Source: Parabacteroides sp. TM07-1AC
GTDB taxonomy: Bacteria > Bacteroidota > Bacteroidia > Bacteroidales > Tannerellaceae
Length of the DNA stretch: 64,000 nt
NCBI RefSeq assembly: GCF_003480915.1
Contig: NZ_QUKD01000001.1
Location: 434,001 to 498,000, forward strand
Reading direction: 5' to 3'
Shown: positions 7,851-16,264 of the stretch, piece by piece
How the letters are laid out: each line of letters opens with the position of its first letter
Numbering within the stretch: position 1 is the first letter of the stretch
The notes under the pieces: generated by a model
What the model was told of the DNA's origin: nothing
Databases searched by the model: none
Seen by the model: the letters and a program-made list of their open reading frames with translations, nothing else
Position numbers and translations under genes: made by a program

Positions 7851-9149
7851 ATGACTTACGAAGAAACGCTTCACTATCTATATACAAGCATTCCGGTTTT
7901 TCAGCACAGCGGCGCATCCGCTTATAAGCCGGGATTAGATACCAGTATCGCACTGGATAATTATCTGGGTAATCCGCACAAAGCCTACAAAACGATCCAT
8001 GTAGCGGGTACAAACGGGAAAGGTTCGGTCAGCCATTTGTTGGCAGCCATCCTCCGGCAGGCAGGATATAAAGTCGGACTTTTCACTTCGCCCCACCTGA
8101 TCGATTTCCGCGAACGTATCCGTGTCAACGGCAAAATGATTCCCCAGGAATATGTTGTAGATTTTGTAGAACGCCACCGTACCACATTCGAACCTCTCCA
8201 CCCCTCTTTTTTTGAGCTGACATCTACCATGGCATTCGATTATTTCCGTGCCGAAAAGGTCGATTTCGCTGTAATAGAAGTCGGTATGGGCGGTCGTCTG
8301 GACAGTACAAACATCATCACACCGATCCTGAGCATCATCACGAATATCAGCCTCGACCATACCCAGTTCCTGGGTGACACGGTCGAAAAGATAGCCTTTG
8401 AGAAAGCCGGTATCATCAAACCGGAAGTACCTGCCCTGGTCGGAGAAGTATATAGCCATAGCGTAGCCAAAGTATTCAGCGAAACTGCCGTAAAAAACAA
8501 CACCCTGGTTTACTTCGCTTCAGAAGAGGACTTGCTCGAAGAATCTTATCTGATGGATACCGGCGAATGGTATCTCAACTCCGTAGAATACGGACAGTTA
8601 TTCGGAGAACTGGGCGGCGTAGTCCAGGTCAGAAATGCAAAAACCGTACTGGCAGCCCTCAATCTGCTTGAGAGTACAGGAGTGAACATTTCGCAGGAAG
8701 CCGTGCGGGAAGGATTTGAACATGTAGTGGAACTGACCGGATTGATGGGACGCTGGCAGACCTTGCAGGAAAAGCCGAAAGTGATATGCGATACAGGCCA
8801 TAACATAGGTGGCTGGGAATACCTGAATATACAACTGAACGAAGTCATAAAACATTCGCGGCAAACCCATATGATCGTCGGAATGGTAAACGACAAGGAT
8901 ATCAACGGCGTACTGGAACTGATGCCCAAAGATGCTTTCTACTATTTCACTCAGGCATCCGTCGAACGGGCGATGCCTGCCACCGATTTCGCAGCAATGG
9001 CAGTTGGGCACGGACTGAGCGGAGTGGTCTGCGACAGCGTAGCCGATGCCGTTGCACGTGCCCTGGGACGTGCTCATGAAGAAGATACGATCTTTATCGG
9101 AGGAAGTACCTTTATCGTAGCCGATGCACTTCCCCTTTTCATGAAATAA
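7851..9149 (+). CDS. folC: Bifunctional folylpolyglutamate / dihydrofolate synthase
   Basis: The 432-aa protein uses ATP to add glutamate to dihydropteroate or folate in the cytosol. It carries the FolC P-loop HVAGTNGKGSVSHLL (about 50-64), the substrate region FTSPHLIDFRERIRVNG, the Mur-ligase phrase VIEVGMGGRLDSTNII and LDHTQFLGDT. The C-terminal Mur ligase domain has VICDTGHNIGGW. The length is normal for the family. An in-frame TTG at 7827 would add eight residues but lies in the promoter box, so the ATG at 7851 is preferred. The MFS gene follows by 33 bp. Confidence 0.93.
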   Translation: MTYEETLHYLYTSIPVFQHSGASAYKPGLDTSIALDNYLGNPHKAYKTIHVAGTNGKGSVSHLLAAILRQAGYKVGLFTSPHLIDFRERIRVNGKMIPQEYVVDFVERHRTTFEPLHPSFFELTSTMAFDYFRAEKVDFAVIEVGMGGRLDSTNIITPILSIITNISLDHTQFLGDTVEKIAFEKAGIIKPEVPALVGEVYSHSVAKVFSETAVKNNTLVYFASEEDLLEESYLMDTGEWYLNSVEYGQLFGELGGVVQVRNAKTVLAALNLLESTGVNISQEAVREGFEHVVELTGLMGRWQTLQEKPKVICDTGHNIGGWEYLNIQLNEVIKHSRQTHMIVGMVNDKDINGVLELMPKDAFYYFTQASVERAMPATDFAAMAVGHGLSGVVCDSVADAVARALGRAHEEDTIFIGGSTFIVADALPLFMK

Positions 9150-9182
9150 GACAAATAATATAACTTAATTAAAACAAATATC

Positions 9183-10592
9183 ATGATTGAACAAATTCAC
9201 CAGAAACTGAGCGACTCAAAAGTAGCTCGATGGAGCGTACTCGCGCTCGTCGCATTTACCATGCTTTGCGGATATTTCCTCACCGACGTGATGGCCCCGC
9301 TTAAACCGATGCTGGAAGAACAACTTTCCTGGAACAGTACCGAATATGGCTTCTTCACAAGTGCCTACGGTTGGTTCAATGTCTTCCTTTTCATGTTGAT
9401 CATCGGGGGTATCGTACTGGATAAGATGGGTGTCCGTTTTACCGGAGTCGGTGCCTGTATTTTAATGATTATCGGTTGTTCACTTAAATATTATGCCATA
9501 TCCGACTTCTTTACCATGGAAGGTGAACTGTTCGGATGGAAAGCCCAGGTAATGGTAGCCGCCCTCGGATATGCGATCTTCGGTGTAGGTGTGGAAACTG
9601 CCGGTATCACTGTTTCCAAGATCATCGTAAGATGGTTCAAGGGAAAAGAAATGGCATTGGCAATGGGTCTCGAAATGGCAACAGCCCGTCTGGGTACGGC
9701 ACTGGCCTTGTCGATTACTGTTCCGGCATCGAAGTTCTTCGGTAGCATCTCCGCTCCGATCCTGCTTTGCCTCTGTATGCTGTGCATCGGCTTGATCGCT
9801 TTCCTTGTTTTCTGTGTAATGGACCGCAAGCTGGATGCTTCCATGAGTGCCGTCGAACAGGCAGAAGAGGAAGAACCGTTCCGTCTGAAAGATATCGGTC
9901 TGATCATTTCCAGTAAAGGTTTCTGGTTGATCGCCCTGTTGTGCGTATTGTTCTATTCTGCCGTATTCCCATTCCTGAAATATGCAACCGACTTGATGGT
10001 CAACAAATATAATGTAAGCCCCGACCTCGCCGGTAACATTCCCGCCATCCTGCCTTTCGGTACGATCCTGTTGACACCGTTCTTCGGAAACCTGTACGAC
10101 CGCAAAGGTAAAGGCGCAACTATCATGATTTGCGGTGCATTGATGCTGATCGGTGTACACCTGCTGTTCACCTTGCCGATCCTGAACGAATGGTGGTTTG
10201 CCACGATCGTAATGATTGTACTGGGAATCGCTTTCTCACTGGTTCCGTCGGCTATGTGGCCATCCGTTCCGAAAATCATTCCGGAAAAACAGCTGGGTAC
10301 TGCTTATGCCCTGATCTTCTGGGTACAGAATATCGGATTGAGCATGGTTCCGCTTCTGATCGGATGGGTACTGGATACGTATTGCAAGATCGATAACGGT
10401 ACGGGAAAACCGGCATACGATTACACACTTCCAATGGCTATCTTTACCAGTTTCGGTGTGTTGGCTTTGATTATCGCCCTCCTCTTGAAACGTGAAGACA
10501 AGATCAAACACTACGGTCTGGAGCAACCCAATATCCAGAGCGATGCCGATAAAGCACGTATCCTCGCAGAAGAAACGATTGCAGAGCCTTAA
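9183..10592 (+). CDS. MFS transporter
   Basis: The 469-aa protein has about 12 hydrophobic segments split by a cytoplasmic loop (ASMSAVEQAEEEEPFRLKD, about 220-239). The loop 2-3 region GGIVLDKMGVR and loop 8-9 GNLYDRKGKG are MFS A-like motifs. The N-terminal half resembles oxalate/formate or hexuronate-type carriers, but the substrate cannot be read from sequence. It follows folC by 33 bp, and a strong terminator follows the stop. Confidence 0.85.
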   Translation: MIEQIHQKLSDSKVARWSVLALVAFTMLCGYFLTDVMAPLKPMLEEQLSWNSTEYGFFTSAYGWFNVFLFMLIIGGIVLDKMGVRFTGVGACILMIIGCSLKYYAISDFFTMEGELFGWKAQVMVAALGYAIFGVGVETAGITVSKIIVRWFKGKEMALAMGLEMATARLGTALALSITVPASKFFGSISAPILLCLCMLCIGLIAFLVFCVMDRKLDASMSAVEQAEEEEPFRLKDIGLIISSKGFWLIALLCVLFYSAVFPFLKYATDLMVNKYNVSPDLAGNIPAILPFGTILLTPFFGNLYDRKGKGATIMICGALMLIGVHLLFTLPILNEWWFATIVMIVLGIAFSLVPSAMWPSVPKIIPEKQLGTAYALIFWVQNIGLSMVPLLIGWVLDTYCKIDNGTGKPAYDYTLPMAIFTSFGVLALIIALLLKREDKIKHYGLEQPNIQSDADKARILAEETIAEP

Positions 10593-10610
10593 TGAACTAA
10601 GGTAAACATA

Positions 10611-10654
10611 AAAAAGTCCCGGTATTTTACTCGAAGAAAATACCGGGACTTTTT
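10611..10654 (+). terminator. Rho-independent terminator (possibly bidirectional)
   Basis: A perfect 18-bp stem (10611-10628 with 10637-10654) has the core AGTCCCGGTATTTT, an 8-nt loop, A5 on one side and T5 on the other. It lies 19 bp after the MFS stop. Confidence 0.85.
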
Positions 10655-10730
10655 GTATATGATACCCGATGGGAAAGAGCTTTCGAACAGATTTTGCCCG
10701 ATTTCCGAATGGTTATGCCATAAACTGTTT

Positions 10731-10738
10731 TATCTTTG
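10731..10738 (+). promoter_or_regulatory. -7 box for tex
   Basis: TATCTTTG fits TAnnTTTG, 28 bp before the ATG at 10767. Confidence 0.45.
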
Positions 10739-10766
10739 CGTATCGAACACAAAGAATAAAATCTAT

Positions 10767-12893
10767 ATGACAACATCATTCAATACACTGATATCACAGA
10801 TATTGAACATTCCTGCCGGACAAGTCGAAAAGACTATCGGCCTGCTTAACGAAGGGGCTACGATCCCTTTTATCAGCCGTTACAGGAAAGAAGTTACCGG
10901 GGGACTGGACGAAGTCCAAATCGGAAACATCAAAGATCAGCTGGATAAGCTCACGGAACTCCAAAAGAGGAAAGACACCATATTAAGTTCCATAGAGGAA
11001 CAAGGAAAGCTAACTCCCGAACTCAAAAAACGTATCACAGAATCCTGGGACAGCACGGAGATTGAAGACCTTTACCTGCCCTATAAACCCAAACGGGTGA
11101 CTAAAGCAGAGATTGCCCGCAAGAAAGGACTGGAGCCGCTTGCCAAGATCATCATGATTCAAAATGAGCCGAATCTGTTGGACAGGGTAAAAAACTTTAT
11201 CAAAGGAGAAGTAAAAAATGCCGCAGAAGCCTTGCAAGGGGCACGCGATATTATTGCCGAATGGGTGAACGAAAATGAAGGGGCACGTAACGCCGTTCGT
11301 AACTCTTTCTCCCACACAGGGATTATTTCTTCCAAAGTCATCAAAGGGAAAGAAGAAGAAGGTGCCAAGTACCGGGACTATTTCGATTTCAGCGAACCAC
11401 TGAACCGATGCAGTTCCCACCGCCTGCTGGCTTTGCGGCGCGGGGAAGCGGAAGGCATCCTCCGTGTCAGCATATCTCCGGATGTGGATACGACGCTCGA
11501 CCGGCTGAAAAGACGTTTTGTAAAAGGAAACAATGAAGTCTCGGACCAGGTCGCCAACGCGGTGGACGATTCCTTTAAACGGCTTCTGAAACCTTCCATC
11601 GAAACGGAATTTGCCAATTTGAGTAAAGCGAAAGCCGATGAAGAAGCGATCCGTGTCTTTGCCGAGAACCTGCAACAACTGTTATTGGCTCCGCCATTAG
11701 GACAAAAACGAGTATTGGGAGTCGATCCGGGTTATCGTACCGGATGCAAATTAGTCTGCCTGGATGCCCAGGGAAATCTGCTGCATAACGAAGCGATCTA
11801 TCCTCACCCACCTCAGAACGAGAAGAGTAAAGCTGCCGCCAAAGTATCCCAGCTGGTATCGACATATGCCATCGAAGCCATTGCCATCGGCAACGGGACG
11901 GCAAGCCGCGAAACGGAGCAATTCATTACCAACATCCGTTACGACCGGAAAGTTCAGGTATTCGTTGTCAGCGAGAATGGTGCATCCATCTATTCGGCAT
12001 CGAAAGTAGCGCGGGACGAATTTCCTGAATATGATGTGACGGTACGCGGTGCCGTCAGCATCGGTCGCCGGTTGATGGACCCGCTGGCGGAACTCGTGAA
12101 AATTGATCCCAAGAGTATCGGCGTCGGTCAGTATCAGCATGATGTGGACCAGTCCGCGCTGAAGAAAAGCCTGGATCAGACAGTAGAAAGCTGTGTGAAC
12201 AGGGTGGGTGTCAACGTAAATACGGCAAGCAAGCATTTGCTTACTTATATCTCCGGTCTGGGACCGACATTGGCACAAAACATTGTCGACTACCGGGCAG
12301 AGCACGGTCCTTTCCAATCCCGACGTGAACTGCTGAAAGTTCCCCGCATGGGCGAAAAGGCTTTCGAGCAGAGTGCCGGATTCCTCCGTATTCAGGGAGG
12401 GAAAACACCGCTCGACAATTCTGCCGTCCATCCGGAAAGTTATCCGATCGTGGAGAAAATGGCAAAGGACTTGAAATGCACTGTAGAAGAGCTGATCACG
12501 AATAAAGAATTAAAGAAAAAGCTGGACCTGAAAAAGTATATCACCGACAAAGTCGGTATGCCGACCCTGCTCGATATTATGGAAGAGCTGGATAAACCGG
12601 GCCGTGACCCACGCCAGGCTATTCAGGTGTTCTCTTTCGATCCGACGGTTAAAACGATCGAAGATTTGAAAGAAGGACAGGTTTTACCGGGAATCGTGAC
12701 TAACATAACGAACTTTGGATGCTTCGTCGATGTTGGTATAAAAGAAAACGGACTGGTTCATATCTCAGAACTGGCAGACCGTTTCATCAGTGATCCGACA
12801 CAGGTCGTATCCATCCACCAGCATGTAAAAGTGAAGGTATTGAGTGTGGATCTGGTCCGTAAACGGGTTCAGTTATCTATGAAAGGATTGTAA
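10767..12893 (+). CDS. tex: Tex-family RNA-binding protein
   Basis: The 708-aa protein has the normal Tex layout. An N-terminal helical Tex domain contains ATIPFISRYRKEVTGGLDE near residue 30. A YqgF-like RNase H fold follows near 315 (VLGVDPGYRTGCK), then tandem helix-hairpin-helix motifs near 495-570 (ISGLGPTLAQNIVDYR). A C-terminal S1 domain lies near 636-708 (GQVLPGIVTNITNFGCFVDVG). Tex is a conserved nucleic-acid-binding factor acting on transcription complexes. The ATG at 10767 is used because an upstream in-frame start falls in the terminator and promoter region. ybaK begins 1 bp after the stop. Confidence 0.94.
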   Translation: MTTSFNTLISQILNIPAGQVEKTIGLLNEGATIPFISRYRKEVTGGLDEVQIGNIKDQLDKLTELQKRKDTILSSIEEQGKLTPELKKRITESWDSTEIEDLYLPYKPKRVTKAEIARKKGLEPLAKIIMIQNEPNLLDRVKNFIKGEVKNAAEALQGARDIIAEWVNENEGARNAVRNSFSHTGIISSKVIKGKEEEGAKYRDYFDFSEPLNRCSSHRLLALRRGEAEGILRVSISPDVDTTLDRLKRRFVKGNNEVSDQVANAVDDSFKRLLKPSIETEFANLSKAKADEEAIRVFAENLQQLLLAPPLGQKRVLGVDPGYRTGCKLVCLDAQGNLLHNEAIYPHPPQNEKSKAAAKVSQLVSTYAIEAIAIGNGTASRETEQFITNIRYDRKVQVFVVSENGASIYSASKVARDEFPEYDVTVRGAVSIGRRLMDPLAELVKIDPKSIGVGQYQHDVDQSALKKSLDQTVESCVNRVGVNVNTASKHLLTYISGLGPTLAQNIVDYRAEHGPFQSRRELLKVPRMGEKAFEQSAGFLRIQGGKTPLDNSAVHPESYPIVEKMAKDLKCTVEELITNKELKKKLDLKKYITDKVGMPTLLDIMEELDKPGRDPRQAIQVFSFDPTVKTIEDLKEGQVLPGIVTNITNFGCFVDVGIKENGLVHISELADRFISDPTQVVSIHQHVKVKVLSVDLVRKRVQLSMKGL

Positions 12894-12894
12894 T

Positions 12895-13383
12895 ATGAAG
12901 ATTAACAAAACGAATGTAGCCCGGCTGTTGGACAAAGCGAAGATTGCTTATCAGCTGGTTCCTTATGAAGTAGACGAAAATGATTTAAGTGCCATCCATG
13001 TGGCAGAGCAGTTAGGAGAAAATATCGAACAGGTCTTCAAGACACTGATCCTTCACGGGGATAAAAGCGGATATTTTGTCTGCGTAATTCCCGGAGCCGA
13101 TGAAGTGGATCTCAAAAAGGCGGCCAAAGTATCCGGAAATAAAAAGTGTGAGATGATCCCTGTGAAAGAGTTACTGCCTCTGACCGGTTATATCCGCGGC
13201 GGATGTTCGCCCATAGGCATGAAGAAACATTTCCCTACCTATATTCATCAGACGGCAGAACAATATGAAAAGATATATATCAGTGCCGGCCAACGGGGAT
13301 TACAGGTACAGATTGCCCCGACAGACCTGATTCGCGAAGTAAGAGCGGAGAGTGCGGATCTGATAGCCGAAAAAGAAGAGTGA
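12895..13383 (+). CDS. ybaK: YbaK/EbsC-type aminoacyl-tRNA deacylase
   Basis: The 162-aa protein fits the YbaK family, which hydrolyses mischarged Cys-tRNA(Pro) in the cytosol. Recognisable parts are KTLILHGDKSGYFVCVIPG, DLKKAAKVSGNKKCEM, GYIRGGCSPIGMKK (the conserved GxxSPxG loop) and ISAGQRGLQVQIAP. The ATG is 1 bp after the tex stop, so it is translated from the tex mRNA. Confidence 0.9.
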   Translation: MKINKTNVARLLDKAKIAYQLVPYEVDENDLSAIHVAEQLGENIEQVFKTLILHGDKSGYFVCVIPGADEVDLKKAAKVSGNKKCEMIPVKELLPLTGYIRGGCSPIGMKKHFPTYIHQTAEQYEKIYISAGQRGLQVQIAPTDLIREVRAESADLIAEKEE

Positions 13384-13389
13384 TAAAAA

Positions 13390-13422
13390 AAGAAGGTGTG
13401 TCGAAAGTCGGCGCACCTTCTT
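13390..13422 (-). terminator. Terminator between convergent genes
   Basis: The arms AAGAAGGTG (13390-13398) and CACCTTCTT (13414-13422) extend by two more pairs. On the minus strand the stem runs into a T-run (A-run at 13385-13391), so it best terminates the minus-strand operon ending at 13449. It can also stop ybaK transcription. Confidence 0.7.
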
Positions 13423-13448
13423 CATAAAAGGGTCAGCGGAAACGTATC

Positions 13449-13616
13449 CTAAGGGATAGTTTCAAACAGAGGATCAGCCCGTGCCGGAGAAGACGGCACA
13501 GGACTCGGATAAGATTCGATAACATCGGGTGTTTCATCATCCGGTACAGATTTAAAGTGAAACAAAAAGTTAAGCAAAGCCAGGATAAATTCGATGATTC
13601 GTTTGAATTTGGACAT
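13449..13616 (-). CDS. Small 55-aa membrane-anchored protein downstream of a muramidase
   Basis: An ATG at 13616 opens 55 codons. The product starts MSKFKRIIEFILALLNFLFHF, one amphipathic/hydrophobic segment, followed by an acidic, Pro-rich tail (PDDETPDVIESYPSPVP). It follows the GH73 gene by 35 bp on the same strand and ends just before a terminator. In the paralogous cassette at 57 kb the corresponding small gene is smalltalk, next to an amidase. This one does not share its sequence, but the position and single hydrophobic helix are alike. A holin- or spanin-like role is conceivable but unproven. Confidence 0.55.
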   Translation of the reverse strand: MSKFKRIIEFILALLNFLFHFKSVPDDETPDVIESYPSPVPSSPARADPLFETIP

Positions 13617-13651
13617 AAGAAAATGTTTATTAGAATGAATAATTTAACCTA

Positions 13652-14119
13652 TCACTGAATAATCGCCATCACCGCCCAGATCGTCCGTTCGATACTGACG
13701 AGGCTAGTTCGGTAGACCTCGCGGTCGTCGCCATTGAGTTCGCTGATGTAGGGGCTGTAGGCAATCTCTTTAGCATAGGCAGCGATGTCGTCGCTCACCG
13801 ACCAGGCGGAACGGTAGTTGTTACGGATCAGCCGGGCGAAATCGAGGAAAGAGTTCCCGCACGTATCGTAGCGGCGGAAGTCCATCGAATAATCGGCGGC
13901 CTTTACGGTCGTTTTCCCGCCATGCCAATACTCGTTGGCAGCTCCATAAGCTGTCAGACCGAAGAAGTTATTATATTTTTCCGACAGGTTACTGGTTCCC
14001 CATCCGCTCTCGAACGCCGCCTGCGAAAGGATAGCTACCGGATTCATGTTGAAAGCTGCTCCTGCCGACACGGCTGCCGGCAGGAGTTTTTTTACGAAAT
14101 TGATTTGTTGTGCAACCAT
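13652..14119 (-). CDS. GH73 glucosaminidase (peptidoglycan hydrolase)
   Basis: The 155-aa single-domain protein carries LSQAAFESGWGTSNLSEKYNNFFG-type sequence. Glu37 in AAFESGWG is the catalytic acid of the FlgJ/LytB-type GH73 fold. The YDTCGNSFLDFARLIRNNY segment is the second conserved block. It should cleave the glycan bond of peptidoglycan. No signal peptide is present, as in phage lysozymes, so export would need a partner. It lies between an HU-like gene and a 55-aa protein gene, an arrangement common in Bacteroidales islands and probably of phage descent. Confidence 0.82.
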   Translation of the reverse strand: MVAQQINFVKKLLPAAVSAGAAFNMNPVAILSQAAFESGWGTSNLSEKYNNFFGLTAYGAANEYWHGGKTTVKAADYSMDFRRYDTCGNSFLDFARLIRNNYRSAWSVSDDIAAYAKEIAYSPYISELNGDDREVYRTSLVSIERTIWAVMAIIQ

Positions 14120-14156
14120 AGCTTTACGATTTACTGTTACTCACTTACAAATACTT

Positions 14157-14606
14157 TTACTCAATCACAGGGCGGTCGTCTTCACCGTCGCTGCCTCCGG
14201 AAGAAGAACCGGTTTCCGCATCGATGCGTTCGAAGCTCACTTTGTCGAGAATCTCCTTCAATTCGACGCCCGGACGGAATACGATACGGGGCTTACGAAT
14301 CAGAGCGGCTTTAAATTCCTTGGCAGTAGCCGTACCCGTACTGCCGACGTTGATCTGGAAATTCCCGATTTCCCCCATCTGCACGATCTCGCCGCGCAAC
14401 AGGGCATCTTTCATGAAAAACATCAAGCCGTCCAACACCACTTTCACATCGCCGGGCGAAGCCGTCGAATAGGCGGCGATCGACTGACACATCTGCTTGA
14501 AAGGCAGCGTACCGTTGTTGTTGACGGATGCATAATACTTTTGTGCTCCCGCAGGAGCATCTTTCGACAGGTCCTTACGTAAGACCAGTTTGTACCTTAC
14601 TGACAT
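14157..14606 (-). CDS. HU/IHF-like DNA-binding protein
   Basis: The 149-aa protein is longer than classical HU (about 90) because of a distinct N-terminal stretch (MSVRYKLVLRKDLSKDAPAG) and an acidic C-terminal tail. The middle reads like the HU fold: FKQMCQSIAAYSTASPGDVKVVLDGLMFFMKDALLRGEIVQMGEIGNF. The tail ends GEDDRPVIE; the HU-like protein at 57063 ends EDDRPVIE, linking the two cassettes. The GH73 gene follows by 37 bp. The role in DNA packaging or regulation is unknown. Confidence 0.8.
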   Translation of the reverse strand: MSVRYKLVLRKDLSKDAPAGAQKYYASVNNNGTLPFKQMCQSIAAYSTASPGDVKVVLDGLMFFMKDALLRGEIVQMGEIGNFQINVGSTGTATAKEFKAALIRKPRIVFRPGVELKEILDKVSFERIDAETGSSSGGSDGEDDRPVIE

Positions 14607-14636
14607 AATTTTAAATTTAAGGGTTAGTGTTTTAAT

Positions 14637-14660
14637 CAGTTGACAGTTGACAACTGACAG
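14637..14660. repeat. TTGACAG-type short repeat (locus 1)
   Basis: CAGTTGACAGTTGACAACTG is followed by ACAG: tandem 7-mers of the TTGACAG type ending in an inverted copy. It lies in the leader of the HU-like gene. Related arrays are at 31573, 51886 and 56584. Confidence 0.7.
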
Positions 14661-14661
14661 A

Positions 14662-14714
14662 TGTAATCATATATATGTATAGAGGGCCTCGTATTTGATT
14701 ACATTACAAAGATA
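14662..14714 (-). promoter_or_regulatory. -7 box and inverted repeat before the HU-like gene
   Basis: On the minus strand TATCTTTG (14714-14707) fits TAnnTTTG. Immediately downstream is an inverted repeat, TGTAATCA (14662-14669) with TGATTACA (14696-14703), separated by 26 bp, near the expected transcript start. It may be an operator or a 5' hairpin. No -33 box is clear. Confidence 0.35.
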
Positions 14715-14841
14715 CGACACGGCAAGGCGCCGGGACGGTCATAGTCAGCCACAGGAGTGTGTAATGGGATATTTAATGGTAAAACAGGATAGAGTAATCC
14801 GATACCATATTAGTAACAGAGACAAAGCTATTATAAAGAAA

Positions 14842-14871
14842 ACAAGGCAACCTCAAATGAAGCTGCCTTGT
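14842..14871 (-). terminator. Terminator of the Rpn-family gene
   Basis: The stem ACAAGGCA (14842-14849) with TGCCTTGT (14864-14871) has, on the minus strand, a following T-rich TTTTCTTTAT. It lies 25 bp past the stop of the Rpn gene. Confidence 0.65.
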
Positions 14872-14895
14872 CTCTTTACATATTTATTGTGAATA

Positions 14896-15801
14896 TCATA
14901 ATGTCTGTATTTCCATCTCACTGAGGCCGGTCACCTCTGCGATTGTCTGAAAAGGAAGTCCTTTCTCTTTCATTGCCTTTGCCATCGAATAAACGCCTTC
15001 TTTACGCCCTTGAGCCACTCCTATTTCGAGACCTTCCTTTCGTCCTTCTTTCCGTCCTTCCTTTCTACCTTCTTTCCATCCTTTTTCCAAGCCCCTCTCT
15101 TCGGCATAGTCTATCGTATTCTTATAATCACGATAACGCTTCAAGGCTTCGTCATACAGGACACGCTCATCCTTGTTCAGATTAGCCACATCCGCCACTT
15201 CGAGCAGTTTGTCGAATACGGCCTTTTGTGCCTTGAAAGGCATTCTGTCTAATGTATCCATATGCTTTAATAAATATAACCAACGTTCAAAATCTGTTTC
15301 ACAATCATCAGCCTCTTTCGTAAACCAAGGCAACTCCAGATATACCTGCCGGATCTTGTCGCTAAACATCTGTCCGGTATCACGGTCTGCCAATATAACA
15401 TCTGTCCGGAATTTGGAGTTCATTCCCATCTTATAGTTTAACAGGAAGATTCCGTATACCGGGCACAGGTTAAACTTCCAGTCTTTACCCTTCTCCCCCT
15501 GATTACTAATAGCCCGCGATAAGTAGTAGATACCCCGGTCGTAAAAATAGGGTTGGGCTCCGTTCTGCATTTCGACTACAAACCAACCACCTTTGTCATC
15601 CTTGCAATGAATATCGAATATCACTCCCCGGTCTTCGATCGTTTCCGGTTGGAGGATCGGGTTTTGGAAGGTGATATCGCTGATATGGCGTTCGCCTTCC
15701 AGCAGTTGATTTAAGAAATCGATTAATAACTCTTTGTGTACCTCCTGCCCGAAAATCCGGTGAAAACCGAAATCGGTGAAAGGATTGATAAACTTTCCCA
15801 T
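14896..15801 (-). CDS. Rpn-family PD-(D/E)XK nuclease (recombination-promoting)
   Basis: The 301-aa protein starts MGKFINPFTDFGFHRIFG, the hallmark of Bacteroidetes Rpn/PDDEXK_2 proteins. The nuclease core has Asp63 in GVIFDIHCKD and Glu77 with Gln79 in VVEMQ. Near 240-265 are tandem KEGR units, encoded by a purine-rich DNA repeat, that lead to a C-terminal helical region. Rpn proteins are DNA endonucleases that raise RecA-independent recombination and often behave like selfish genes. The ATG at 15801 was chosen over one 15 codons upstream, which adds non-conserved residues. Confidence 0.85.
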   Translation of the reverse strand: MGKFINPFTDFGFHRIFGQEVHKELLIDFLNQLLEGERHISDITFQNPILQPETIEDRGVIFDIHCKDDKGGWFVVEMQNGAQPYFYDRGIYYLSRAISNQGEKGKDWKFNLCPVYGIFLLNYKMGMNSKFRTDVILADRDTGQMFSDKIRQVYLELPWFTKEADDCETDFERWLYLLKHMDTLDRMPFKAQKAVFDKLLEVADVANLNKDERVLYDEALKRYRDYKNTIDYAEERGLEKGWKEGRKEGRKEGRKEGLEIGVAQGRKEGVYSMAKAMKEKGLPFQTIAEVTGLSEMEIQTL

Positions 15802-16004
15802 AGCGTATAAATTTTGGTCGCCGCCCAATAACAGGCGGTGCAACAAAGATAAAGAATATTTCCTTCGGACAAAAAAGAAAACGGGTTATTTGTCCCGAGC
15901 AAGCAAAAAAAATCTTCACAAAACCATGATTTTCAATCTGTAAACTCTTGTTTTTCTCAGATTTTATCCTTACCTTACGTAAAGCAATCAATAATATAAC
16001 GATC

Positions 16005-16229
16005 ATGGAAGAAAAGCGAAATTACTGCCGTGTCTGGGCATTTTACGAACTCGCCCTGTGTTATTTCCCAGAATCGACACCTAAGAATGCCAGTGAGAAG
16101 CTGACACGATGGATCAGGCTTTCGGGAAACCTCAAAGAGAAGCTGACCGCCCTGGACTGGAAACCGGGGCAGAAACTACTTACCCCCAAACAGGCTATGT
16201 GTATCGTCAATCATCTGGGTGAACCTTAG
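16005..16229 (+). CDS. DUF4248 small protein
   Basis: The 74-aa protein starts MEEKRNYCRVWAFYELALCYFPESTPKNA and ends LTPKQAMCIVNHLGEP. The Tyr-phe-Pro motif and the LTPKQ...I..HLGEP ending define DUF4248, a Bacteroidales family found beside VirE/DUF3987 genes. The protein at 56621 is a paralogue (TPRQVRLIVRYLGEPGE). The fold resembles a small HTH, so DNA binding is possible (inference). The DUF3987 gene starts 35 bp later. Confidence 0.8.
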   Translation: MEEKRNYCRVWAFYELALCYFPESTPKNASEKLTRWIRLSGNLKEKLTALDWKPGQKLLTPKQAMCIVNHLGEP

Positions 16230-16264
16230 CGACCCCAACAATTTACAACTTTAGTGTATTACTT

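Noticed and set aside
9480..10160. 226-codon minus-strand frame
   Set aside because: Shadow of the MFS transporter; composition (Q, H, D-rich) is typical of antisense to hydrophobic codons.
15030..15085. Tandem CTTTCCTTC-like DNA repeat
   Set aside because: It encodes the KEGR repeat typical of the Rpn-family C-terminus and is explained by the protein.
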